This document shows, piece after piece, positions 18,895 through 26,521 of a DNA stretch of 54,654 nt. Under the pieces are notes generated by a model that was given only the letters and a program-made list of their open reading frames with translations, searched no databases and was not told where the DNA came from. The DNA is taken from assembly GCA_937883785.1 (NCBI GenBank), contig CALGDE010000016.1:1-54654 (forward strand). The letters are read 5' to 3'. The DNA is from an uncultured cyanobacterium. GTDB taxonomy: Bacteria; Cyanobacteriota; Cyanobacteriia; CACIAM-69d. The position numbers and the translations under genes were made by a program. Positions within the stretch are counted from its first letter, which is position 1. Each line of letters begins with the position of its first letter.

Positions 18895-20199
18895 ATGGCC
18901 ACCCTCACCGAACCCACCCCAACCAAGAACGTTATTCCCCCGTCTACCCACCCCTTCGCCGACATTATTCATCGGCTAGAGGCAGGGGGCTCCATGCTGC
19001 CGGATACGCCGGAAAATCTGAAGCAAATCATCGGTATTTACAAGGCATATGCCGTGCCCATGGACTTCTACTGGCGGGACCTGCTGTATATTGCCGAGCG
19101 CGTCTTTCTGGATCCCCTGCCTGCGTTTAAATATTTTCTGCCCCAGTCCTACCTAGATCTGCCGAACCACTACGCCGGAGACACCGCCGATCTGCGCATT
19201 TGGCGGGGGGAAGCGGAAGCCCATCCCGAGCTGTTGGAATTTATGGAAAAGGGGGAGCTAGGGAAAAAGCTGCCGAAAATCTTCCACCATCTCTGGCACG
19301 ATCGCGTAAATATGGAATTCGCCGAAGCGTGCAAACAGGCAATGCTGTGGCACCAAGGCATGGGCGGACGCTTTAACGATTACCTGTACACGGACGAATA
19401 TAAAGCCAACTGCGATCAGGCGATCGCCGCCTACTTCAAAGGCAATCCCCTGATGCTCACCCTGCACAAACACTTCCCTGATCTGTTCTACGAAAAATGC
19501 CGGGACCTATCCTATTACTCCAACCTGGGGCTGTTTTGGGAAGTGATGGCACCGGTGTTCTTCGAAATGTCGGACATTTACGACGAGGGCGGCTTTAAAG
19601 GCGTACCCGACGCCATGGATTTCCTCGTCAATGGCATCTTCGCCGTCGCTGGTCGCCCCATTTATCACCATGTGTATGTGGGGGACGAATGCTTCGAGCT
19701 AGTGCCTAAATCCAAAGCCTTCACCTGGCTTTATGAGGCGGCGCTTCCGTACGTAGAAGCAGTGTTCTACCGCACCGCCCCCTTCCGAGGAACCAAATCC
19801 TACAACGCCCAAGCCCACGAAGTTCCCGGCGACCAAAAAGATTTCCACTATGGCATCCTCTACGCCGACGTCTTCCCCGTGGGCAGCGCCGGCATCCCCC
19901 CCACCTTGCTGATGCAGGACATGATGCACTTCCTGCCGGACTATCTGCGGGACTATTACGACGACTATTGCCGAGGGGATGACGACGTACTGATCCAATT
20001 GGGCATTACCTTCCAACGGTCCATGTACAACGTCACCTCCGCGGTCATCCAAGCCCTACGCACCGCCTTGCTGTATCCCTTGGATGACCCCAACCCGGAA
20101 CATCGCCTCGCTAACCGCCAATTCTTTGAGGCGCAAATGGATCGATTCCTACGCCCCGAAGCGCGATTGCGAGATATCCAAAGTCAGGATTACCGTTAA
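18895..20199 (+). CDS. cupA: CO2 hydration protein CupA (ChpY)
   Basis: Peripheral subunit that hydrates CO2 to bicarbonate at the NdhF3/NdhD3 arm of NDH-1MS. 434 residues, longer than CupB as expected. The region HHLWHDRVNMEFAEAC (residues 131-146) contains a His and an Arg five apart (His132, Arg137), as in the zinc site reported for thermophilic CupA (recalled, offset by two). Other shared CupA/CupB stretches are YVGDECFELVPKSKAF, PYVEAVFYRTAPFRGTKSYNAQA and DVFPVGSAGIPPTLLMQDMMHFLPDYL. The ATG is preceded by a weak ribosome site, and translation may be coupled to ndhD3. Confidence 0.96.
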   Translation: MATLTEPTPTKNVIPPSTHPFADIIHRLEAGGSMLPDTPENLKQIIGIYKAYAVPMDFYWRDLLYIAERVFLDPLPAFKYFLPQSYLDLPNHYAGDTADLRIWRGEAEAHPELLEFMEKGELGKKLPKIFHHLWHDRVNMEFAEACKQAMLWHQGMGGRFNDYLYTDEYKANCDQAIAAYFKGNPLMLTLHKHFPDLFYEKCRDLSYYSNLGLFWEVMAPVFFEMSDIYDEGGFKGVPDAMDFLVNGIFAVAGRPIYHHVYVGDECFELVPKSKAFTWLYEAALPYVEAVFYRTAPFRGTKSYNAQAHEVPGDQKDFHYGILYADVFPVGSAGIPPTLLMQDMMHFLPDYLRDYYDDYCRGDDDVLIQLGITFQRSMYNVTSAVIQALRTALLYPLDDPNPEHRLANRQFFEAQMDRFLRPEARLRDIQSQDYR

Positions 20200-20236
20200 C
20201 GTTTCTAGGGCGATCTGAACTGGATCCACCAATGCT

Positions 20237-20262
20237 GCAGTGCGTTATGACGCACCCTACCG
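20237..20262. repeat. GTAGGGTGCG-type short palindromic repeat, copy 1
   Basis: TGCAGTGCGTTATGACGCAC followed by CCTAC. On the minus strand it reads GTAGGGTGCGTCATAACGCAC, a compact hairpin (GTGCGT/ACGCAC) of the family widely scattered between cyanobacterial genes (recalled). A divergent second copy lies at 24402-24424. Confidence 0.6.
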
Positions 20263-20301
20263 TTTCTCTTCTTTTGCTTCTCTGATTTGCGTCTTTAAAC
20301 T

Positions 20302-20709
20302 ATGGCGACCATTGTTGATATTGCTGTAAATACTGAGGGATTTTCCACCTTGGTGGCGGCGGTTCAAGCGGCAGGGCTGGTGGAAACACTACAGACCCCT
20401 GGTCCTTTCACCGTTTTCGCCCCCAACGACGATGCCTTTGCCAAGCTGCCCCCCGGTACGGTGCAAACCTTGGTGCAGAACCCGCCCCAGCTTGCCCGGA
20501 TTCTGACCTTCCATGTGGTGGCGGGGAAATATACCCAGGCGGAGCTGCTGGAAATGGGGCAAATTGATTCCATTGAGGGGGCTCCCATTCCCGTGCGCAC
20601 CGGCTTGAACAACACCTTTGAAGTTAAAAACGCCACAGTATTAGCGGCGGATATTGAAGCCGAAAATGGAATTATCCACGTGCTGGACAACGTAATTTTG
20701 ATGGGGTAG
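20302..20709 (+). CDS. cupS: Fasciclin-domain protein CupS
   Basis: Small subunit of the NDH-1MS CO2-uptake complex. 135 residues consisting of a single fasciclin (FAS1/beta-Ig-H3) domain: H1-type motif [16 protein letters not shown] and H2-type motif [12 protein letters not shown]. No signal peptide, consistent with a cytosolic subunit rather than a secreted adhesin. Its place immediately after ndhF3-ndhD3-cupA (103 bases) matches the conserved order in other cyanobacteria and decides the name over a generic FAS1 protein. Confidence 0.9.
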   Translation: MATIVDIAVNTEGFSTLVAAVQAAGLVETLQTPGPFTVFAPNDDAFAKLPPGTVQTLVQNPPQLARILTFHVVAGKYTQAELLEMGQIDSIEGAPIPVRTGLNNTFEVKNATVLAADIEAENGIIHVLDNVILMG

Positions 20710-21124
20710 TAAAGAACGGAGACGGGTGGCGTTTGGGGCGATCGCCGTTGCTCAGGAACCGATTAGTTGACCGTTATCACTCGGATTAAATTTCAAAAAC
20801 TAGCAGCGTCCCCCCATTCGATAAACTTATGAACAAATCTTGACTGATTTGTCGCACTGAAACACCAACGGCGCCTGTGGCTCCGATTATGGTGAAAAGC
20901 TTTAGCAAGGAAGAATGATGGCTGGCTGTGCCGTTATCCTGAGTCTCTGACGAACTTGTGTCAGTCGATGTTCTCAAATAATGAGAGAATTAGTAGCCAA
21001 GATTACTGATTGTCCCTTCGGGGACCGTATCTCGGCGGACCGGGGATCGCAGCAGTGGTGATCCGAGTCCAAGAAAGAAGAAACAAGCAAAATCGTCCTT
21101 TAGACCCAGAGGAGCTCGACGAAA
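20710..21124. other. Intergenic leader region upstream of ccmK
   Basis: 415 bases without a supported gene; a 63-codon minus frame at 20786-20977 with a TTG start has no recognisable family. The region should hold the ccm promoter. The most striking element is the UUCG hairpin at 21012-21025. A Shine-Dalgarno AGAGGAG lies at 21108-21114, 10 bases before the ccmK ATG. Confidence 0.5.
21012..21025 (+). promoter_or_regulatory. UUCG-tetraloop hairpin in the ccmK leader
   Basis: GTCCC-TTCG-GGGAC, a perfect 5-bp stem closed by the very stable UUCG tetraloop, 100 bases before the ccmK start. No T-run follows, so it is unlikely to be a terminator. An mRNA-stabilising 5' structure or processing signal is possible. 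Confidence 0.5.
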
Positions 21125-21433
21125 ATGCCCATCGCAGTTGGAATGATTGAAACCCGCGGCTTTCCCGCAGTTGTAGAAGCGGCTGATGCCATGGTGAAGG
21201 CTGCCCGCGTAACCCTAGTGGGCTACGAGAAAATTGGTAGTGCCCGCGTTACCGTAATCGTCCGTGGCGACGTATCTGAGGTTCAGGCTTCCGTTGCAGC
21301 GGGTAAAGAGTCTGTGCGCCGTGTTGATGGTGGCGAGGTCGTGTCCACCCACATCATTGCCCGCCCCCACGAGAATTTAGAGTACGTGTTGCCGATTCGC
21401 TACACCGAGGCGGTGCAGCAGTTCTCCGAGTAA
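21125..21433 (+). CDS. ccmK: Carboxysome shell protein CcmK (CcmK2-like)
   Basis: Hexamer-forming BMC-H protein that tiles the facets of the beta-carboxysome shell. 102 residues, a single BMC domain starting [50 protein letters not shown]. The pore-lining KIGS motif is intact, and the protein ends [19 protein letters not shown], as in CcmK1/CcmK2. Only one ccmK is present here, whereas many beta-cyanobacteria have a tandem ccmK1-ccmK2 pair. A stem-loop 56 bases after the stop and a 460-base spacer separate it from ccmL. Confidence 0.97.
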   Translation: MPIAVGMIETRGFPAVVEAADAMVKAARVTLVGYEKIGSARVTVIVRGDVSEVQASVAAGKESVRRVDGGEVVSTHIIARPHENLEYVLPIRYTEAVQQFSE

Positions 21434-21488
21434 TTTGCAAAATAATTTGCGAATTTTGGAGGTGCTTCAGCACTGAAAAACTTCTCTA

Positions 21489-21525
21489 GCTTGGCTGGTA
21501 TATCGTTGCATGTTGCCAGCCGAGC
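21489..21525 (+). promoter_or_regulatory. Stem-loop downstream of ccmK
   Basis: Arms GCTTGGCTGG (21489-21498) and CCAGCCGAGC (21516-21525) pair over 10 bp with one G-U and a 17-base loop. No T-run follows, so it is more likely a 3' stabiliser/processing hairpin than an intrinsic terminator. Confidence 0.5.
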
Positions 21526-21865
21526 AACAAAACTAGTGCGTAGCTAGCTAAAAATAACCAGCCACCGCATTGGATACTGCCCCAAGCCAATCCTTGGGAT
21601 GTCTTGAGAAAGACGTCAGTTTTTCGAGGCTGTTACGAAGGTGCTTGCGGTAGCGGGTGATCTAATGGATGAGATGTGATTACTGGACAGGCAAATTGCT
21701 TAGTCTGGTGTTTCTCATTGTGGAGAACTTAGGGACTTTCATTAAGATTTTTGGTTTGAGTAAACGATTATTTGAGTCCAGACTGAATGGGTAACCTTTG
21801 GTCGATGATGGACTCAATTAGTTTCTATCGTCTAGTTTTAATCCCTGAATACACGTTATCGGCGC

Positions 21866-21892
21866 TCAGTGGTCCACTGATGCACTGTTTTT
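21866..21892 (+). terminator. Hairpin plus T-run immediately upstream of ccmL, candidate attenuator
   Basis: TCAGTG-GTC-CACTGA (21866-21880) forms a 6-bp hairpin; the 15-base stretch is palindromic. Seven bases later comes TTTTTT (21888-21893), running directly into the ccmL ATG at 21894. There is no Shine-Dalgarno between hairpin and ATG. It is a weak intrinsic terminator or a translation-limiting structure. Confidence 0.4.
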
Positions 21893-21893
21893 T

Positions 21894-22214
21894 ATGCAGA
21901 TTGCCCAAGTACGCGGCACCGTTGTTAGCACTCAGAAGGAGCCCCGATTAAGGGGCTTGAAACTGCTGTTGGTTCAGTTAGTTGATGATTCTGGGCAGTT
22001 AACGGACCGTTATGAAGTGGCAGGAGACGGTGTTGGTGCTGGTGTGGAAGAATGGGTGCTGGTCAGCCGAGGCAGTGCAGCTCGATGTGTGGATGGTGGT
22101 GAGGGGCGTCCCATTGATGCCGCCGTGGTGGCGATTATCGACACAGTCAGCGTTGAAAAAATGCGTCTGTACGACAAGAACCAGGAAGAGCGATCGCTGT
22201 TACCTGAATCTTAG
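21894..22214 (+). CDS. ccmL: Carboxysome vertex protein CcmL
   Basis: Pentameric BMC-P protein that caps the vertices of the carboxysome shell. 106 residues: MQIAQVRGTVVSTQKEPRLRGLKLLLVQLV at the start, VAGDGVGAGVEEWVLVSRGSAAR in the middle and DAAVVAIIDTVSVE, all typical of the EutN/CcmL family. A short C-terminal extension follows (RLYDKNQEERSLLPES). There is no visible ribosome site, and a hairpin with T6 abuts the ATG, which would limit its yield; only about 60 copies per carboxysome are needed. It is followed after 12 bases by ccmM. Confidence 0.96.
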   Translation: MQIAQVRGTVVSTQKEPRLRGLKLLLVQLVDDSGQLTDRYEVAGDGVGAGVEEWVLVSRGSAARCVDGGEGRPIDAAVVAIIDTVSVEKMRLYDKNQEERSLLPES

Positions 22215-22226
22215 GAGGGAGTCACG

Positions 22227-24248
22227 ATGCAGGTTTCACACTCTAGTGCCGCTTCTTCCGTGAGGGGGGAGCCCAGTATTCATCCGTCAGCGTCGGTTCA
22301 CCGCTTTTCCAATGTGGTAGGGCCAGTCACTGTGGGGAAGGGGGCTGTTTTAGGTCCCGGTACGTCCCTTCGTGCTGAAGCAGATACGCCATTTCATTTG
22401 GGGCAACAAACTCGCGTCAATGACGGGGCTGTGATTCACGGTTTAGGTCACGGACGGGTTTTGGGGGACGATGATCGCGACTATGCCGTTTGGGTTGGCG
22501 ATCGCAGTGTTATTAGCCATCTGGCTTTGGTGCACGGTCCTGCCTACATCGGTGCTGAGTGCTTCATTGGTTTCCGCTCAACAATTTTTAATGCCCGCCT
22601 TGGCAATGGTTGTATTGTCATGATGCACGCCCTCGTCCAAGATGTGGAAGTCCCTCCAGGGCGTTTTGTGCCGTCAGGTTCGGTGGTGCTAACTCAGGAG
22701 GCGGCCGATGCGTTGCCTACGGTGCGCCCCCGTGATCGCGAGTTTGTCAGTCAGCTTGTGGGCAGCGACCAAGGGTTTAATCAGCTATCCCAGTCCAATT
22801 CGGGTGCTCCTGGCGGAACCCGTGAGTCCCGTTCCCATTTCAGTTCGTCTTCCAGTCCAACCAGTCAAAATCAAGTTTCTAAGTCCAGGGGGTCCGTGGT
22901 GAGCACGTCTCTTAGCCCAGCGCTAGTTCAACAGGTTCGTCAGCTTTTGTCGCAGGGCTACAAAGTTAGCGCCGAATCAGCCGATAAGCGTCGCTTTCAA
23001 ACGGCGTCGTGGAATAGCTGTTCTATGCCCCAGTCCTCCTATGAAGGGGAGGTGCTGTCGGCGCTGGAGTCGTGCCTGTCTGACAATGGCGGCAATTATG
23101 TGCGGCTAATTGGGGTAGATACGACCAATAAAAAGCGAGTGTTCGAAGATATTGTGCAGCGACCGGGCGATCAACCCGGCGTGGGCAGCACCAGCACTAG
23201 CTTCACCCCCTCCCACAACGGCAACGGCAGCTATCGAAACGGATCCGCCAGCCAGTCTCCCGGGCGCGTCGATGGGGACATTGCCCAGCAAATTCAGCAG
23301 CTAGTGTCTCAGGGCTACGGTATTTCCCTCGAGTTCACCAGTCGCCGCCGATTCCAGGTGAGCGCCTGGACGAGCTGCGGCTCCTTTACCAACAACCCTA
23401 GCGTTAGCCAGGTGATGGGGGCGTTGGAAAGTTGCATGGCGGACAACCAAGGCAATTATGTGCGGGTGTTGGGCGTTGACACGGTGAATAAGCGCCGGGT
23501 GTTTGAGCAGATTGTGCAGCGCCCCGATGGTCCTGTCAGCAATGGCAGCGGCAAGGGCAGCGCCGGCTCTAATGCCACTTGGACCAGCGGGGTGGTGCCC
23601 ACGGCGGCTGGTTTAAGCGGCGAAGTGCTGGGACAAATTCGCAGCGCTTTGGCCAGTGGCTGCAAGATTACTGCTGAGTTCACCGATGCTCGCCGATTTA
23701 AGGTGAGTGCTTGGACGTCCTGTAGCGGCGTTAGTGCCACGAGCGAATCCCAGGCGATTAATCAGGTGCAGTCTTGCATGGCGGACCATCCTAATGATTA
23801 CGTGCGCATTTTGGGGGTGGATCCTAAGGCGAAGCGTCGGGTGTTTGAGGCGATCGCCCAGCGTCCCGGCGGTCAGAAAGCTCAGCCTCGCCCTGCGGCA
23901 GAGCCTGCCCCGTCCTATGGTGCTTCATCCAGCAACGGCAGTGGCTACAGCAGCAACGGTTCCAGTTCCTATGGCGGCGGCGCGAGTAAGTTGTCTTCCG
24001 ATGTGGTGAACCAGGTGCAGCAGTTGCTTTCCCAAGGTTACAAAATTGGTACGGAACACGTGGACCGTCGCCGGTTCCAAGCCAATGCTTGGTATAGCTG
24101 CAAGCCTATTGAAGCACGCAGTAATTCCCAGGTGATTTCTGAGCTGGAGTCTTGTTTGGTGGACCATAGCGGCGAATATGTGCGGGTAATTGGTATTGAT
24201 ACTCAAAACAAGCGCCGGGTTTATGAGGAAATTGTGCAGCGTCCGTAA
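22227..24248 (+). CDS. ccmM: Carboxysome scaffold CcmM, gamma-CA domain plus four SSUL modules
   Basis: Organises Rubisco in the beta-carboxysome and links it to CcmN and the shell. 673 residues. The N-terminal gamma-carbonic-anhydrase-like left-handed beta-helix (about 10-180) keeps all three zinc His ligands (His71, His98, His103; spacing 27 and 5 as in active homologues). However, the segment after the domain (VSQLVGSDQGFNQLSQS) lacks the Cys pair that activates the Thermosynechococcus enzyme, so activity is uncertain. A Ser-rich linker leads to four RbcS-like (SSUL) modules at about 228-312, 349-433, 463-548 and 589-673. Each has the two Cys of the redox switch (WNSC/ESC, TSC/ESC, TSC/QSC, YSC/ESC). 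A strong AGGAGGGAG ribosome site precedes the ATG. An internal GTG start for the short form is listed separately. Confidence 0.97.
   Translation: MQVSHSSAASSVRGEPSIHPSASVHRFSNVVGPVTVGKGAVLGPGTSLRAEADTPFHLGQQTRVNDGAVIHGLGHGRVLGDDDRDYAVWVGDRSVISHLALVHGPAYIGAECFIGFRSTIFNARLGNGCIVMMHALVQDVEVPPGRFVPSGSVVLTQEAADALPTVRPRDREFVSQLVGSDQGFNQLSQSNSGAPGGTRESRSHFSSSSSPTSQNQVSKSRGSVVSTSLSPALVQQVRQLLSQGYKVSAESADKRRFQTASWNSCSMPQSSYEGEVLSALESCLSDNGGNYVRLIGVDTTNKKRVFEDIVQRPGDQPGVGSTSTSFTPSHNGNGSYRNGSASQSPGRVDGDIAQQIQQLVSQGYGISLEFTSRRRFQVSAWTSCGSFTNNPSVSQVMGALESCMADNQGNYVRVLGVDTVNKRRVFEQIVQRPDGPVSNGSGKGSAGSNATWTSGVVPTAAGLSGEVLGQIRSALASGCKITAEFTDARRFKVSAWTSCSGVSATSESQAINQVQSCMADHPNDYVRILGVDPKAKRRVFEAIAQRPGGQKAQPRPAAEPAPSYGASSSNGSGYSSNGSSSYGGGASKLSSDVVNQVQQLLSQGYKIGTEHVDRRRFQANAWYSCKPIEARSNSQVISELESCLVDHSGEYVRVIGIDTQNKRRVYEEIVQRP
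22887..22901 (+). promoter_or_regulatory. Internal ribosome site and GTG start for short CcmM
   Basis: AGGGGG (22887-22892) lies 6 bases before GTG 22899-22901 (Val225), in frame just ahead of the first SSUL module at SLSPALVQQ. A neighbouring GTG at 22896 is too close to the site. Synechococcus makes its short CcmM35 from an internal start in the same place. Here the product would be about 449 residues carrying four SSUL modules and no carbonic-anhydrase domain. Confidence 0.65.
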
Positions 24249-24401
24249 GCGCCCATAAATTAATAAGACCCGTTAACGATTAATTGGCTCCGTTAACGTT
24301 CTCTTACGCCATATTTCGATTGCCTCGGTGTTCGGTCGCTGGGGCAATTGTTGATTTATCCTAAGTGGGCCCTTAGGAATTTGCTAAATGTAATTCCCTG
24401 A

Positions 24402-24424
24402 ACCGTAGGGTGCACCGCGATGCG
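24402..24424. repeat. GTAGGGTGC-type short palindromic repeat, copy 2
   Basis: CGTAGGGTGCACCGCGATGCGCC in the ccmM-ccmN spacer; it shares GTAGGGTGC with the repeat at 20237-20262 and can form a small hairpin (GGTGCACC or GGTGC..GCGCC). It is the only landmark in the 201-base spacer apart from a direct repeat CCGTTAACG at about 24270 and 24290. Confidence 0.45.
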
Positions 24425-24449
24425 CCGAAAAAAGATTTAGATTTCACCC

Positions 24450-25190
24450 ATGAGTTTGCTGCCCCTTCACCCCATTAGCGATCGCGATTCTTGGATCGCG
24501 GGGGAAGTGGTGGTGGATTCTACAGCGGTGGTGGCTCCTGGGGTACTGCTCCAGGCGGAGCCGGGCTGTCGAATTCGTATTGGCCCCGGCGCGGTGGTGG
24601 GCATGGGAACGGTGATTCATGCCTATAACGGCGCAATAGAAGTGGGCGCTGGGGTGAATGTGGGGGCGGCGGTGTTGCTGGTGGGTCGGGTGACAGTGGG
24701 TGATCGCGCCTGTGTAGGTGCTCAGACCACGGTGATGAACGCAGTGGTGAATATGGGGCAGGCGATCGCCCCCGGTAGCCTTATCGGCGTTCCCTACGAT
24801 TCCGGTCCAAGTCCTAGCAGCACCACCAGCTCTAGCTATTCCCAAACTTCCACCGTTTCTCAAGCCACCAGTTTGGACGACGCCTCCAAATCCTGGAACT
24901 ACACAGCCTCATCGTCAGAAACTTTTACCGCGTCGGGCTCCGCTTCATCGCCTGGCAATTCGCAATCTAATCATCAGTCAATGTCGTCACCGAGGGAGAA
25001 CGGTGGCACCATGGCACGTCCTATGCCCCAGGGAATTGTTTATGGCAAAGTACAGCTAGAGAAATTGATGGTGACAATGTTTCCCCATCGCTATTCCCCC
25101 AACGACGACGCCAGTGATCGTTCCGGCAGCTGGGACAATGGAGCCTTTAACAATAACCAGGACCTACACCGGGACGAATGGGAAGACTAG
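24450..25190 (+). CDS. ccmN: Carboxysome assembly protein CcmN
   Basis: Adaptor that binds CcmM with its N-terminal domain and CcmK shell facets with its C-terminal encapsulation peptide. 246 residues: a short left-handed beta-helix of hexapeptide repeats (about 20-120, for example VVAPGVLLQAEPGCRIRIGPGAVVG), a Ser/Thr-rich linker (about 125-185), then the amphipathic peptide IVYGKVQLEKLMVTMFPHRY at about 194-213. An unusual acidic tail of about 33 residues (SPNDDASDRSGSW ... DEWED) continues after the peptide, which in most CcmN proteins is near the very end. Last gene of the ccm cluster. Confidence 0.95.
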   Translation: MSLLPLHPISDRDSWIAGEVVVDSTAVVAPGVLLQAEPGCRIRIGPGAVVGMGTVIHAYNGAIEVGAGVNVGAAVLLVGRVTVGDRACVGAQTTVMNAVVNMGQAIAPGSLIGVPYDSGPSPSSTTSSSYSQTSTVSQATSLDDASKSWNYTASSSETFTASGSASSPGNSQSNHQSMSSPRENGGTMARPMPQGIVYGKVQLEKLMVTMFPHRYSPNDDASDRSGSWDNGAFNNNQDLHRDEWED

Positions 25191-25408
25191 GGCATTTCAT
25201 CAATTAAGTGCCAGAAGCCTTACACAGTGGGGAGTCAACGCCCTTTCAAAACAAAGCATATTAAGGGCTGACACCAATTCGCTTAATTCAAGCGACATTA
25301 ATCACCTTTGAAATCCAGTTTCAATGGGCAGTCAATGCCTCTTTGATTCGGAGAATTAGCATGAAAACCTTGTAGTTACTGGCTTTGAGGTTTAAATGGC
25401 GACAGCCC

Positions 25409-26503
25409 CTAGGATGCGGCCTGGGCTAGGGACGGTTTAGAAGCGGCGCATTTTTTATCGAACCAGTCCAAGGTGCGGTTCCAGGACCACCAGGGATCAG
25501 GATCTTGAGCTAACGTCTGGCCCTGGGTGCTGCTCATATGTCCCACGTGTCCGCCGTGTTCCGTGATTAGCAAATCGATATTGGAATTGGGGGCGCAGGC
25601 GTTGCGTAAGTCAGAAATTACGTCCGGCGAGAAGAGCGGATCATCGGCAGCATAAATAATTAACGTAGAACGAGTTAGGTGTGGCAAAAACGGTAGGGGC
25701 TTGCTGGCTTCGTAATAGTCTTCTACCGTTTCAAACCCTAGGCGGGGAATCACCAGCTCATTATCGAAATTCCAAATGCTGTCGGCTCGCTCTAGGGCTT
25801 CATCGCTGATGGTGCCGGGGTGGGTGGCTTGTAGCTCGCGGCTTAATTCGCGCAGTCCGCTGGTGATGCGCTGTTCTACGTATCGACCCAATGGCTTGCT
25901 CACCAGATAGCGGAGCGATCGCGTCGAATCTAAATTGGGGCAAATCACGCTGGCTCCAGCAACATCTCTCGGGTCAAACCTACGCAGTTCGCCAGTTGCC
26001 CACTGATCAAAGCTAGCAAGGTAATTAATTCCCCAAAGGGCAAGCTGTCCGCCGAGGGAGTAGGCGGTGAAAAATAATGGCGCGGGACAGCCTAGGGGCT
26101 GAGACTGGGCGGCGATATGGATAAAGTCTTTGCCCTCGTTTAAGCCGTCGGATGTGAGCGTGGAGGACATTTGCCCCGTTTTGCCGTGGGCGCGCCAGTC
26201 GAATAGCACCACCGCATAGCCTTGGGCATAGGCTTTACGTCGCAAAAGTTTCAAAAACCATTGGTTATCCAGGTCCCCGACGATGCCGTAGGTGCCAACG
26301 ATGGTGCCCTTAGGATTGGGGGGAATGGAGATTTGCCCGTAAATAGGAACGCCATCTGCGCCTTGAAAGGTGTGCTCTTGGTAGGGCGGGGCAGGGAGCG
26401 ACGTGGTAGAATCCCAGGTTTTGCCGGCTTGCAAAGCGATATAGGCGGTCATCGCCATGCCGTTGCGGAGGTACCAGGGGGCAATGTAAGGAGGAATCGG
26501 CAT
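25409..26503 (-). CDS. Alpha/beta hydrolase, YheT-like
   Basis: 364 residues with an alpha/beta-hydrolase fold. It shows TYGIVGDLDNQWFLKLLRRKAYAQGYAVVLFDWRAHG (oxyanion region and beta5), the nucleophile elbow AYSLGGQLALW (Ser), Asp in IYAADDPLFSP and a catalytic His in TEHGGHVGHM. This pattern resembles the YheT/EMB8-type hydrolases. The substrate is unknown. No signal peptide. It lies 18 bases downstream of the dihydroorotase-like gene on the same strand, so the two are probably co-transcribed. Confidence 0.8.
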   Translation of the reverse strand: MPIPPYIAPWYLRNGMAMTAYIALQAGKTWDSTTSLPAPPYQEHTFQGADGVPIYGQISIPPNPKGTIVGTYGIVGDLDNQWFLKLLRRKAYAQGYAVVLFDWRAHGKTGQMSSTLTSDGLNEGKDFIHIAAQSQPLGCPAPLFFTAYSLGGQLALWGINYLASFDQWATGELRRFDPRDVAGASVICPNLDSTRSLRYLVSKPLGRYVEQRITSGLRELSRELQATHPGTISDEALERADSIWNFDNELVIPRLGFETVEDYYEASKPLPFLPHLTRSTLIIYAADDPLFSPDVISDLRNACAPNSNIDLLITEHGGHVGHMSSTQGQTLAQDPDPWWSWNRTLDWFDKKCAASKPSLAQAAS

Positions 26504-26521
26504 GGGGGATGGGAAATTGAT

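Larger units (their letters stand above)
21434..21893. other. ccmK-ccmL spacer
   Basis: 460 bases with no open gene, unusually long inside a ccm operon. It contains two structures listed separately: a stem-loop at 21489-21525 and a hairpin followed by T6 just before ccmL. No relic of a second ccmK could be seen in any frame. Confidence 0.5.

Noticed and set aside
20786-20977. 63-codon minus-strand frame upstream of ccmK
   Set aside because: TTG start, no ribosome site, no recognised family; it lies where the ccm promoter is expected.
25234-25272. Possible terminator after ccmN
   Set aside because: GTCA-AC-GCCCTT / AAGGGC-TGAC pairs with a 2-base bulge but has no T-run on either strand; too weak to list.
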